From the NCBI GenBank assembly GCA_046545575.1, contig JBKGZM010000002.1:11742-75741 (forward strand): a DNA stretch of 64,000 bases. Direction: 5' to 3'. The notes below the pieces were generated by a model that searched no databases, was not told the DNA's origin, and was given only the letters and a program-made list of their open reading frames with translations. Source of the DNA: JAGXOF01 sp046545575. Its GTDB lineage: Bacteria; Chloroflexota; Dehalococcoidia; SZUA-161; SpSt-899. Positions 41,061 through 49,499 of the stretch are shown here, piece after piece (position 1 is the stretch's first letter; each line of letters starts with the position of its first letter). Position numbers and translations under genes: made by a program.

Positions 41061-41375
41061 ATGCCGGATTACCGTTTTGAAAGGGAATGCCGCACGCCGT
41101 ATTCTGAGGTGTATGCAATTACTGCTGATGGTGACAGGATCGTGGGGAAAATCAATCTGCATTTTGCAGCTCAGGTAGTTAATGCGGTGTTATGCGTGGG
41201 CGAGGATATGACCACCGATGATATACGCGAGCTTATCAGTATAATCGATGAAGAGCTGGTTTTACCAGCGGATTTGGTGAGAGATGACTTTATCGTCACT
41301 GTCTATCAGGGGCGTGAGATAGGTGTGTTCAGTGATGAAGAATTTGGAGAAGAAGATTCCGACGATTGGAATTAA
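41061..41375 (+). CDS. Uncharacterised 104-residue acidic protein
   Basis: Follows proA by 12 bases behind GGGGG, so probably the last gene of the pro operon. It has no membrane segment and ends in a very acidic tail (SDEEFGEEDSDDWN). The pattern YRFERECRTPYSEVYAITADGD, followed by RIVGKINLHF, suggests a small beta-rich domain. I do not recognise a family. The link with proline synthesis may be only transcriptional. Confidence 0.65.
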   Translation: MPDYRFERECRTPYSEVYAITADGDRIVGKINLHFAAQVVNAVLCVGEDMTTDDIRELISIIDEELVLPADLVRDDFIVTVYQGREIGVFSDEEFGEEDSDDWN

Positions 41376-41387
41376 TGAGGAAGTAAA

Positions 41388-41415
41388 GGGAGGGGTAGCT
41401 TAAGCTACCCCTCCC
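41388..41415 (-). terminator. 28-base palindromic terminator between proBA operon and acs operon
   Basis: GGGAGGGGTAGCTT followed by its exact complement AAGCTACCCCTCCC. On the minus strand it is followed by TTTACTTCC and begins at the acsC stop codon (41405-41407 lies inside it); on the plus strand it is 13 bases beyond the stop at 41375. It probably ends both convergent transcripts. Confidence 0.7.
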
Positions 41416-42763
41416 AAATCTGAGCGTTTTGTTTGAAATAGCCGCCGATACCTGCAGCTTCTCTTGGGCCAACCAGTATTTTCCAGTCAGGCAGGTTTTC
41501 CTCTGTTTCCCCTTTGAGGATCGCTACTCCACCGGGAAGTATTAAGCTGTTGTGGTTTATTTTGTCGCCTGCATCATATTGCTTGATGTGTGCAGCGATG
41601 CCATCAGCATCGAACTTGCCGGCTGACCAAGCAGTGAGAACCGAGAGGCCCTCCGTATCCACAACCATGATCCATGCCGGTCGGCCGGTAGCTTCAACCT
41701 CGCCGGAGATAGCAAAGTAACTGAGCGCATAGTTGGTTGTGATGCAAAGCGGACTCTTCTCATCGGGAGTGCCAACTTGATAAAGCCCTGCCTGTAACTG
41801 GATGGGCTTCTGAGGATCAGTGTACACGTTCAGCCTCAGCGTCAGCAGGGTGTATGCTATTGCAGGTGAGAAACTGTCCATTACGACTATGTTGGAGTAT
41901 TTGGCGATGTGCTGGCCGGCCAGGTTGACTTCTTCCTCAACTGACGATGCGCCTTCTCCTGGGAAGCTGATTATCGGATAGCCAAAGGGCTCGAACTTTC
42001 TGAAAGCCAACCTGCGCATCTGAGTGAAAGCAGTCAGCGACCCGTGGAAATCGCGGTCCCCCGGGTCTAGAATAAGGTCTTCTACTCCCGCCCCGCTGGC
42101 CTTTCCAGAAAGATCTGCCAGTTCTTCTAATCCGTTCGAACTCTTTACCACGAGGGGACAGCTATACTTCTTGGCCAGCTCTGTCATCTGGTCAATATTG
42201 TCCTTGGTAGCCGCGTAGATGACCGGTCTATCATTACCGGCCTTTTCCAGGGCTGCACTCATACTGTCAGGGTCCGTGGAAATCAGTACCAATGGCATCT
42301 CTGTCTTGGATTTGACGGATTCCACACAACTTGCGAACTTGGATGCATCTCCCGAATCATTCTGGATTGCAAACCCGTCAAAGGTGAAGGTCATTCCCAC
42401 GCGGTCGACGCTGTAGTTACCGACCTCTTCCACAGTCTTGTTAATGTCGTCAGCAGAAGCTGTATCTTTAACCCTTACCATGAGGGGAGCAGGATTGAAG
42501 AATTTCTTCTCATGGCGGTACATTACCAGCTCGCCGCCGATAGTCAGTTGATGGTCCCCTGTGCCTATAGTTACAGCTCTCATTGGCGGCTTGGCAGCAG
42601 CAGCCAACTGCTGTTTGGCTTCGTCGCTTGCATAGGGACACTTGGAAAGGTCCTCTTGACCTGCTGCCAGCTTCATAGCGAAAGCCATACAGGTAGGATA
42701 ACCGCATTCCTTGCAATTTGTCTTGGGTAAAAGCTTATATATTTGAATACCTGTTAGTGCCAT
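41405..42763 (-). CDS. acsC: Corrinoid/iron-sulfur protein large subunit
   Basis: Large (gamma) subunit of the CFeSP that carries the methyl group to acetyl-CoA synthase. The N-terminal 4Fe-4S domain has C17, C20, C25 and C42 (NCKECGYPTCMAFAMKLA, SKCP), then a TIM barrel and a C-terminal B12-binding domain. The 452 residues match AcsC/CdhE. It follows acsD by 21 bases. The methyl donor would be methyl-tetrahydrofolate through a methyltransferase not in this operon; the enzyme at 9974 is one candidate. Confidence 0.95.
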   Translation of the reverse strand: MALTGIQIYKLLPKTNCKECGYPTCMAFAMKLAAGQEDLSKCPYASDEAKQQLAAAAKPPMRAVTIGTGDHQLTIGGELVMYRHEKKFFNPAPLMVRVKDTASADDINKTVEEVGNYSVDRVGMTFTFDGFAIQNDSGDASKFASCVESVKSKTEMPLVLISTDPDSMSAALEKAGNDRPVIYAATKDNIDQMTELAKKYSCPLVVKSSNGLEELADLSGKASGAGVEDLILDPGDRDFHGSLTAFTQMRRLAFRKFEPFGYPIISFPGEGASSVEEEVNLAGQHIAKYSNIVVMDSFSPAIAYTLLTLRLNVYTDPQKPIQLQAGLYQVGTPDEKSPLCITTNYALSYFAISGEVEATGRPAWIMVVDTEGLSVLTAWSAGKFDADGIAAHIKQYDAGDKINHNSLILPGGVAILKGETEENLPDWKILVGPREAAGIGGYFKQNAQIWEG

Positions 42764-42784
42764 CTCCCTGCCTCCTTGTGCAGA

Positions 42785-43732
42785 TTATTTCCCCGTCGCT
42801 AAACTGGCTATCATGGATTTTATGTACTCCACTGCCTTGGGGTGACAAAGGTTAACCACATCGGCACCGGAATGGATGACGGACGTGGTGCTGAGTTCTT
42901 CCCAGTAGAGAGCCCTTTCCTCGTAATCCCCCCAGGACTCAGGCACCCCCTCACTAACCTTGGCCTCTTTCTGGCGCCATGTCTCAGGCCCCGGGTGGTT
43001 AATGACCGGTACAGCTGTCACAGCGTCGCCCATTAGGGCAGCCAACTTCAAGCGCTCATCGATAGAGATCGCGTACTCGATTCCGTATCCCAATGCTCCC
43101 ATGTCCGGATCCATCAGGATGGACTCGAGTGGTACCCCTATATCGGAAACCTGAACATTGAGCTGCTTGGCCAGGTTGATGTCGAGAGGGGTTTTCGCTA
43201 TAGCGATATGGTTGTTGGCAATACAAGTGGCAGCGATGGTCTTGTAATTATTTTCCACGCAATTTCCGATAACGATCCTTTGTCCCTCGGCTAGGTCAGC
43301 AACTGGAATCAGTATCTCGTTATCCTTGTCAGCTGTTTCCGGCCCAATAACCATAAGTGGCAAGTCCACAGCGGAGAGCACAGAATCAACTGCTGCCTTC
43401 GCCTCGTCGACCCCGGCGTTTTTGCCTTCGGGGTGGGCACCTGTAAGTCTCAGCACGACGATCTCAGCGCCAGCCTCTGCAGCTTTCTTAGCCCAGTTTC
43501 CAACATCGTTTGTTGCATCTCCCCAAGCGGAGAGCAGTCCGGGTGGGAATCCTGAAGGATCATCCCTGACCTCTACTGCTACCCTTGGTGGGTTGGGCAT
43601 TTCGCCCTCGAAATCAAGGAACGGCATGGCTGTAGACCCGCCAACCACAATCTCTTTCCGTCCGTTGCCACCGATTTTAACTTCTCTTACTTTACCGGTC
43701 CATTTTTCCTTCGGAATTTCCACTTCTGGCAC
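42785..43732 (-). CDS. acsD: Corrinoid/iron-sulfur protein small subunit
   Basis: Small (delta) subunit of the CFeSP, a TIM-barrel protein that caps the cobalamin in the large subunit. Its 315 residues match AcsD/CdhD; typical segments are GGSTAMPFLDFEGEMPNPPR, DPDMGALGYGIEYAISID and the N-terminal VPEVEIPKEKWTGKVREV-like start. It lies between acsB (113-base gap) and acsC. Confidence 0.94.
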   Translation of the reverse strand: MPEVEIPKEKWTGKVREVKIGGNGRKEIVVGGSTAMPFLDFEGEMPNPPRVAVEVRDDPSGFPPGLLSAWGDATNDVGNWAKKAAEAGAEIVVLRLTGAHPEGKNAGVDEAKAAVDSVLSAVDLPLMVIGPETADKDNEILIPVADLAEGQRIVIGNCVENNYKTIAATCIANNHIAIAKTPLDINLAKQLNVQVSDIGVPLESILMDPDMGALGYGIEYAISIDERLKLAALMGDAVTAVPVINHPGPETWRQKEAKVSEGVPESWGDYEERALYWEELSTTSVIHSGADVVNLCHPKAVEYIKSMIASLATGK

Positions 43733-43845
43733 AACTGCACCTCCAGTTTGAACTTTATTGAGACATCATCTTCCTTAATAGCAACCTGCTCTTCATCTCC
43801 GAAACTCAAGTAAGGACGCTAACATTCATTCAGTTGCGAATTCTC

Positions 43846-46086
43846 TTAGATCATGGATTCCATACTCAGGGCTGGATGGCCTTTCTCCTCAAGGAATGGG
43901 ATGAGATCCTCAACAGTGGTGCAGATATCCCCGTCGGCGATCTTGTCCATGAGATCGGGTTCTCCGATCGCTTCACACCTCTGTTGGAGGTCATCCTTGA
44001 GCTCTTCCTTAAGTGGTTTGGACATCCAGACCACTCGCCTAAGTCCTCCCTCTGCCGAGATGAACTTATCGCTCAACACGAATCTCTTACCGTGTCCCAT
44101 CATTCCAGGAGTCTGTTGTCCTCCACCGATTTGCCCCATAAGAGTGGTGAACTTCATCCCGCAAGGTGTTTCACCGAAGTCCTCTCGGGATACGATCATG
44201 ACGCCATTTGCTTCAGGGATCAGCACCATGTTGCATTCGCAGCAACCGCATGTGGTCATTGGTGCGTCCATAAGGGAATAAAGGGTCATCCGTTCTACGC
44301 TTCTTTGTGAGTTGTCATAAACAAACTGATTAACCCCTTCAAATTCGCCTTTTGTCTCATCCAGGCATTTGCCTTTTTCCACAGGCTGATTCGGGCCTCT
44401 CGGGTTTATCTCATAAGCAGCCCTGCAGTCAATCCAGGTGTATGCTCCGCACAACCCCGGCCGCTCCGGATTGATAACGCATACATGAGTAGGAGCGAAA
44501 GACTGGCACAGAGTGCAGCTGTAGAAAGTGTCGACGGATTCATCCTTGAGTCCGCTCACGCGTTCATCTCTTTCACGGTATTTATCTCTAGCATGTTCCA
44601 GGATCTTTTCCACGTCTTCCTTGTTTGTGTAAAAGGTCGTCTGCATCTTGTCCACGATACTGCCGAATTGGTTGTGGAAAGCTGTATGGAAGACATCGCC
44701 CATGTGCTTCAGCCTCAATCCTGCCTCATATGCTTTCTTGCTGATTCTGATCCAGGTGATCTCTCTCTGTCCTTGATGCTGGTATCCTTCAACCTCATTG
44801 GAAAAGTTGTGCAACTGGCGCTCAAGGACGGGTTCAAACTCTTCTCTCATTGCCCTGCCAGCGACATCGATTTTGCAAGCAAAGTAGGTATTGGGATTGT
44901 TTTCAAAATCGATTTCGTCGATATCTGGCCCGACTACCTCGCATTTACCATCCTCAACCTCATCCATATCCTTCATTTCCAGGAACTCAACCCCGGGGCC
45001 GCTCTTGCTCCCGAATTCTACCTGCATGTCCCCTCTGCGAATTACCTCGCCTTCGAATGCCGGCCCAAATGTGACAGGAAGGTCAGGCTGAGGGATTATG
45101 ACCTTAACACCTCGAACTTCGATACACTTGTCAATTAGCCTCTTGGCCTTCTCATTGGTATCTCCGGGGATGTCATCCCAGGGCTCGCTTACTACATGCT
45201 CATACTTGGTGAGTCCTGTGGGAAGTATTTGCGGAACCATGGTGTTACAGATGGCAGGAAAGCCATAGTTAATTGCACCGGCCCCGGTTGCCCATTTGAC
45301 GTCGTCCATAGGCCCTAACACCAGGGCAAACGCAAAACAGCGAAACTTGTTATAAAGGAGAACTCGTCGCCAGTCTCCCGGGGTTACATTACCAAAGCTG
45401 AATGCTGCTCTTGTGGCATACCCTGCGGCGTACACAGTTGACTCAGTATCTGACCCGAAAGATACGGTATAGGTGGGGTACCCGAGGTCTACTCCCTCTT
45501 CAAGCAACTGGTCTACAATGCTTCGTCCATTTACGTTCCCGGAGAGGAAGACCAGCTGCCCTCGTGCCTGTAATTCACGTACGATACGAACAGCTGCCTC
45601 ATTGCTCGGGGCTTCTCCTATAACCGCAGCAAAACCTGGCATTCTTCCATCCACCATGGCTATGCCCCAGCTGCGCATCTGCCCATCATCAATGGGGCCG
45701 TTGAATTGAAAATCTCCCTTAACCTCAGGTTGTTTTCCCTGCGCGAATTCGATTCCTTTTATTATTTCCTCAGCCCACAGCGTTCCGACGCCTGCATCGA
45801 GCGTTTCGCCAAGGTAAGGCAGCCACATATTTTCATCCGGCTCTGGGGCCAGCAAGCCCTTGGCTCTGTCCAAAGGATATTGCAAGTCACCCAGCTTTTC
45901 GACTTTGTGACCCAAGTAGCCATAAATGACTGGTAGATAATATGCTGTAGGCCCTCCGTTCCTGTCTTTGAACTCAACTGGGGTATCTGGGCCCAAAGTG
46001 TTGAGAGCCTCCTTCAACATGTTATCTGCCTTGTCAATTACCTGGTGCACCCCCCTGGCTGTTGATGCAGCGATAAATCTGGACAT
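43846..46086 (-). CDS. acsB: Acetyl-CoA synthase (CODH/ACS complex beta subunit)
   Basis: Joins a methyl group, CO and CoA into acetyl-CoA at the nickel-containing A-cluster. Cluster ligands are visible in SCTLCQSFAPTHVCVI, GLCGAYTW and TTCGCCECN. At 746 residues it is the full bacterial type and keeps the N-terminal ~310-residue domain that in Moorella docks on CO dehydrogenase, although no acsA/cooS lies in this operon. AGGAGGAAG precedes the ATG. Second gene of the operon after the 131-residue protein. Confidence 0.97.
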   Translation of the reverse strand: MSRFIAASTARGVHQVIDKADNMLKEALNTLGPDTPVEFKDRNGGPTAYYLPVIYGYLGHKVEKLGDLQYPLDRAKGLLAPEPDENMWLPYLGETLDAGVGTLWAEEIIKGIEFAQGKQPEVKGDFQFNGPIDDGQMRSWGIAMVDGRMPGFAAVIGEAPSNEAAVRIVRELQARGQLVFLSGNVNGRSIVDQLLEEGVDLGYPTYTVSFGSDTESTVYAAGYATRAAFSFGNVTPGDWRRVLLYNKFRCFAFALVLGPMDDVKWATGAGAINYGFPAICNTMVPQILPTGLTKYEHVVSEPWDDIPGDTNEKAKRLIDKCIEVRGVKVIIPQPDLPVTFGPAFEGEVIRRGDMQVEFGSKSGPGVEFLEMKDMDEVEDGKCEVVGPDIDEIDFENNPNTYFACKIDVAGRAMREEFEPVLERQLHNFSNEVEGYQHQGQREITWIRISKKAYEAGLRLKHMGDVFHTAFHNQFGSIVDKMQTTFYTNKEDVEKILEHARDKYRERDERVSGLKDESVDTFYSCTLCQSFAPTHVCVINPERPGLCGAYTWIDCRAAYEINPRGPNQPVEKGKCLDETKGEFEGVNQFVYDNSQRSVERMTLYSLMDAPMTTCGCCECNMVLIPEANGVMIVSREDFGETPCGMKFTTLMGQIGGGQQTPGMMGHGKRFVLSDKFISAEGGLRRVVWMSKPLKEELKDDLQQRCEAIGEPDLMDKIADGDICTTVEDLIPFLEEKGHPALSMESMI

Positions 46087-46125
46087 GCTCTTCCTCCTTA
46101 AGTGATTTCTTTGAGTGAGATTGCC

Positions 46126-46503
46126 TTAATACTTTCTGAAGTCCCCGGTCATTGTCTCATCAACCGGGTTAGTGGCGCTCATTCTTTCCTCTTCTACAAA
46201 TCCGGGGCTGGTGGACCACATGTCCATTTGCTCGACTCCTTCTTTAGCCCCGGCTTCTCGAAGTATGTACTGTACCTCGCCGGCTTTCTTGTCATCAGCT
46301 GTAACCTTTACTACTTTGCCGCCGAGTGAGAGCCCGAGTTCATAGTAGTCAAGGGCTTCCTGAGAGAGCCCGCTGTCGGATAGCTCCTTCTTGACATCGG
46401 TCCCCGGTTCTACGACTTTTGCCTCATAGCTTTTGGCCTTCAAATTCTCCATTGCTTGGTCAAAGGCATCTGAGTCTTTAAACAGTTTTGTTACTACAGC
46501 CAT
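46126..46503 (-). CDS. Small protein heading the acs operon (general-stress-like fold)
   Basis: A 125-residue soluble protein starting MAVVTKLFKDSDAFDQAMEN at the ATG (46503) behind GAGGAGGG. The pattern KSYEAKVVEPG..LGLSLGGKVVKVTADDKKAGEVQ resembles the glycine-rich alpha/beta repeat of heat-induced/general stress (YflT, 17M) proteins, without clear membership. It has its own strong promoter and is the first gene of the acsB-acsD-acsC transcript. It may be an accessory or regulator of acetyl-CoA synthase; this is inference from position only. Confidence 0.65.
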   Translation of the reverse strand: MAVVTKLFKDSDAFDQAMENLKAKSYEAKVVEPGTDVKKELSDSGLSQEALDYYELGLSLGGKVVKVTADDKKAGEVQYILREAGAKEGVEQMDMWSTSPGFVEEERMSATNPVDETMTGDFRKY

Positions 46504-46611
46504 AATACAAACCCTCCTCAATAATAAGCTTTACAAGCCGTTATAGTCCTTAATGTTGTACAAAAAAATTTAGAGAAATTGTGCTAGGTTTTTGCGCTAA
46601 GCTTTAGGGAT

Positions 46612-46640
46612 ATTCTATCGAGGAATGTAACGGAAGTCAA
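46612..46640 (-). promoter_or_regulatory. Promoter of the acs operon
   Basis: On the minus strand TTGACT (46640-46635), 17 bases, TAGAAT (46617-46612), about 109 bases before the first ATG. A 14-base perfect palindrome AACCATATATGGTT lies upstream at 46701-46714 and could be an operator. Confidence 0.7.
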
Positions 46641-46778
46641 CCCCAACACGTTCATGGGGGCGGTGTTTAGTTTCGACACTCCCTGCCTTTTTCTACGATC
46701 AACCATATATGGTTTATGCAACTGAAAAGAATAATCGAGGCGAACAGGAGGAACCAGCTTTACCTAATCAAGGCCCTG

Positions 46779-47336
46779 TTATCCTTGGTTTCCCCCTTGG
46801 TTCCCCTGGTCGTTGTCAAGATCTTCCAGATTGAGCTGGTCTATTACATCGCGAAAAGCGGATAAACTTTTCAGCTCTTGCTCACTTATTTCCCCTGATT
46901 TTCCCTCGCTTTGAGTGATAGGCTTTCCCGTTTCTCGGTCTATCAGGATGCCTGCTCGGTCCAGCACTGTTTCCTCAGCGTAGATAGGAGCGTTGACTCG
47001 CACGGCCAATGCAACCGCATCACTGGGTCTGGAATCCAGTTCCAGTTGCTCGCCGTCGATGTTGAGTATCAACTTGGCATAAAACGTATCATCTCGAAGG
47101 TCACTTACAGTAATGGAATTCACCGAGGCTTTTAAGCTATCAATAACGGATACCAGGAGATCATGTGTGAGAGGACGGGGTAGATCGACGCCTTGAAGCT
47201 TAATGGCGATTGCATCTGCCTCCGCTGGCCCAATCCAGATGGGCAGATAGCGCTCGCTTTGTTTCTCTTTTAGGATGACTACACGCTGGTTATTCATCAT
47301 ACTGACGCGAATGCTGTCAATGCTCATCTCGATCAT
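46779..47336 (-). CDS. DUF151 bifunctional nuclease-family protein
   Basis: A 185-residue protein with the DUF151 pattern: MIEMSIDSIRVSMMNNQRVV, LPIWIGPAEADAIAIKLQGV, PLTHDLLVSVIDSL and LDSRPSDAVALAVRVNAPIY. Plant members are bifunctional nucleases; the bacterial role is undefined. The C-terminus is Gly/Asn/Gln-rich (DNDQGNQGGNQG). A strong promoter and GGAGG lie upstream. It faces away from the ribosomal protein operon. Confidence 0.88.
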   Translation of the reverse strand: MIEMSIDSIRVSMMNNQRVVILKEKQSERYLPIWIGPAEADAIAIKLQGVDLPRPLTHDLLVSVIDSLKASVNSITVSDLRDDTFYAKLILNIDGEQLELDSRPSDAVALAVRVNAPIYAEETVLDRAGILIDRETGKPITQSEGKSGEISEQELKSLSAFRDVIDQLNLEDLDNDQGNQGGNQG

Positions 47337-47364
47337 GGTGGCCTCCGTTGCGTCGGATGTGAGT

Positions 47365-47393
47365 ATTGTATCTCAGACCGTTTATATTGTCAA
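47365..47393 (-). promoter_or_regulatory. Promoter of the DUF151 gene
   Basis: On the minus strand TTGACA (47393-47388), exactly 17 bases, TACAAT (47370-47365), about 30 bases before the ATG. The closest match to consensus in the window. Confidence 0.75.
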
Positions 47394-47561
47394 ATAAATC
47401 ATGCGCTATATCCATCCATTAGGGAATAACATAGGAAAAGGGGCTTGAGTGCAGGGAGGGAAACTGATATGATAAAAACTTGTGTTTACACTCGAAATTT
47501 GTGTGTGTACCTCTTGACATCACTGATAATTCGTGTAAGCTATAATTTGGTTAACATTACT

Positions 47562-47655
47562 GCGGGGGCGTAGGTGGTAAGAGGGTGATTAGGCCACGGC
47601 CCGCAGCCTATAGGCAGAGCAAGAACGGTTTACTGTAGGCTGTTGGCCTTTTTTT
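47562..47655 (+). promoter_or_regulatory. Structured leader with intrinsic terminator before rplD (candidate L4 attenuator)
   Basis: AGGCCA (47591-47596) pairs with TGGCCT (47644-47649) and, inside it, CAGCCTA (47604-47610) pairs with TAGGCTG (47636-47642); a run of seven T (47649-47655) follows directly. This is an intrinsic terminator 22 bases before the rplD ATG. GCGGG at 47562-47566 can pair with CCCGC at 47600-47604 and would compete with it as an antiterminator. In E. coli L4 regulates the S10 operon by attenuation in its leader, so autoregulation by L4 is a reasonable hypothesis. Confidence 0.6.
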
Positions 47656-47677
47656 GTTGATTGGGGTGTGATATACC

Positions 47678-48316
47678 ATGAATGCGACAGTTTATAGTAC
47701 GGAAGGAACTGCGGTAGGAGAGCTTGCTCTGGATGAGAGCGTGTTTGGGGTTCCTATGAATGAGGCGGTTGTACATCAGGCGCTGGTGAGGCAACGCGCT
47801 AATGCAAGAGCTGGTACGTCAAATACTAAAGGGCGTTCCGAAGTTGCGGGGAGCACCCGCAAGCTTTATCGGCAAAAACACACGGGTAGGGCAAGAGCTG
47901 GAAGTGCGAAGTCTCCGATACGTCGTCATGGTGGGGTCATATTTGGTCCTAAACCGAGAAGCTATCGGCAAAGGATGCCAAAGAAGATGCGGAGGCTTGC
48001 AATACGATGTGTGCTGTCGGGGAAGATGGCTAATGGGGAGCTAACGGTAGTAGATAACTTGGAGATAGACAAGCCTGAGACCAAGAGGATGAGGGATATG
48101 CTGCGGGCCTTGGGAGCCGACCGTTCGGCGCTTGTTGCTACATCATCTCCAGACGAGAACGTGGTCAAATCGGCCGGTAATTTAAGGGGGGTGAAGGTAG
48201 CTCAAGCTCGGCTCTTAAATGTGGTTGACTTGCTTTCCTACAGCAACTTAGTTATGACTCAGGATGCAGTACGTGCGGTTGAGGAACTCTGGGGAGAAGC
48301 AAAAAGCGCTGTATAG
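47678..48316 (+). CDS. rplD: 50S ribosomal protein uL4
   Basis: First gene of the ribosomal operon here; rpsJ and rplC, which normally precede it, are absent. The 212-residue protein has the conserved loop segment TRKLYRQKHTGRARAGSAKS..RHGGVIFGPKPRSY and the C-terminal VDLLSYSNLVMTQDAV. It follows a terminator-like leader and may regulate the operon through it. Confidence 0.96.
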   Translation: MNATVYSTEGTAVGELALDESVFGVPMNEAVVHQALVRQRANARAGTSNTKGRSEVAGSTRKLYRQKHTGRARAGSAKSPIRRHGGVIFGPKPRSYRQRMPKKMRRLAIRCVLSGKMANGELTVVDNLEIDKPETKRMRDMLRALGADRSALVATSSPDENVVKSAGNLRGVKVAQARLLNVVDLLSYSNLVMTQDAVRAVEELWGEAKSAV

Positions 48317-48369
48317 TTATATAAATAAATAGTTATATAAATAAAAGGATAAAGGGTTAGAGAATTACT

Positions 48370-48654
48370 ATGCATCTCTACGAGGTTATTCGCGAACCAA
48401 TAATTACGGAAAAGATAACTGACCTAATGGGGCAGAATAAGTATGCCTTCAAAGTGGCGAAGAGCGCCAACAAGAGTCAGGTAAAAGCTGCGGTGGAAAA
48501 GGCCTTTAAAGTAACCGTCGTATCTGTTAATGTGGTTACGGTGCCGAGCAAACCGAGGGGATTCGGCAGGCTGAGAGGTCACAGGCCTGCTTGGAAGAAG
48601 GCGATCGTGACCCTCAAGCCCGGAGACAAAATAGAGGTGTTTGAAGGAGTCTAG
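48370..48654 (+). CDS. rplW: 50S ribosomal protein uL23
   Basis: 94 residues; starts LYEVIREPIITEKITDLM and contains NKYAFKVAKSANKSQVKAAV, both typical of L23 at the exit tunnel. 53 bases after rplD in a stretch with a direct repeat (TTATATAAATAAA twice). Confidence 0.96.
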   Translation: MHLYEVIREPIITEKITDLMGQNKYAFKVAKSANKSQVKAAVEKAFKVTVVSVNVVTVPSKPRGFGRLRGHRPAWKKAIVTLKPGDKIEVFEGV

Positions 48655-48658
48655 AGCA

Positions 48659-49486
48659 ATGGCGATTAAAGAGTACAAGCCGACATCTCCTGGCAGAAGA
48701 GGCATGACCAGCCAGCCAACAGGCGAGGTTACCAAAAGCGAACCCGAAAAGTCGCTTGTTGTACCTCTGAGGAAAAAGGGCGGCAGGAATAACAAGGGCA
48801 GAATTACAACCCGGCATCGAGGTGGTGGTGCCAAAAGGAATTATAGGATAATAGACTTTAAAAGGAATAAGCGTGATATCCCGGGGAAAGTAGCTGCTAT
48901 AGAATATGACCCTAATCGCTCGGCCAATATCGCTTTGATAAACTATGTGGATGGGGAGAAGCGTTATATTTTAGCTCCTACCGGGTTGAAGGTCGGAGAT
49001 AGGATAATGGCTGGGCAAAATGCGGATATCAAGGTCGGGAATGCATTACCTTTAAGAAGGGTTCCAACTGGTGTTCCCATACATAACGTTGAACTCCAGC
49101 CCGGCAGAGGAGGACAACTGGCGCGGGGTGCTGGAACCGCAGTGTATGTCACAGCGAGAGAGTCTGATGGATATGTGATGCTTACTCTTCCCTCAAAGGA
49201 AGTTCGCTATGTTCGGGGAGAGTGCCTGGCTACGATAGGCCAGGTGGGGAGCTCTGAGCACCGTTTTGTTAACTGGGGTAAGGCTGGCAGAAAGCGCTAT
49301 TTGGGCCGCCGTCCTAAGGTAAGAGGATCAGCTATGAACCCCAGTGATCATCCTCATGGCGGAGGTGAAGGTAGGGCACCGATCGGATTGCCTGGACCGA
49401 AAACCCCGTGGGGTAAGCTGGCGTATGGCGTTAAGACAAGAAGGAACAAGCGCTCGGATAGTATGATTGTGAAAAAGCGTAAGTAA
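48659..49486 (+). CDS. rplB: 50S ribosomal protein uL2
   Basis: 275 residues; needed for the peptidyl-transferase centre. AIKEYKPTSPGRRGMT at the start and NPSDHPHGGGEGRAPIG at the C-terminus are signatures. ATG 48659 gives the standard N-terminus; it lies 4 bases after the rplW stop with GAAGGAG upstream. Confidence 0.97.
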   Translation: MAIKEYKPTSPGRRGMTSQPTGEVTKSEPEKSLVVPLRKKGGRNNKGRITTRHRGGGAKRNYRIIDFKRNKRDIPGKVAAIEYDPNRSANIALINYVDGEKRYILAPTGLKVGDRIMAGQNADIKVGNALPLRRVPTGVPIHNVELQPGRGGQLARGAGTAVYVTARESDGYVMLTLPSKEVRYVRGECLATIGQVGSSEHRFVNWGKAGRKRYLGRRPKVRGSAMNPSDHPHGGGEGRAPIGLPGPKTPWGKLAYGVKTRRNKRSDSMIVKKRK

Positions 49487-49499
49487 ACGGAGGTGAGAA

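Larger units (their letters stand above)
47337..47677. other. 341-base divergent region upstream of the ribosomal operon
   Basis: Holds the DUF151 promoter (left), GTGT-rich repeats with the small palindrome GTGTTTACAC, a TTGACA at 47514-47519, a TATAAT at 47541-47546 and the structured rplD leader. The TTGACA and TATAAT are 21 bases apart, too far for a standard promoter; TTGACA with TAAGCT at 47536-47541 (16-base spacer) is an alternative. No gene is seen. Confidence 0.5.

Noticed and set aside
43834..45138. Long plus-strand open frames opposite acsB
   Set aside because: They are shadows of the acsB coding strand, with no family similarity and no start signals.
47514..47546. TTGACA...TATAAT as the promoter of the ribosomal operon
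   Set aside because: Both hexamers are perfect but 21 bases apart, too far for a standard sigma-70 promoter. The true start is left open.
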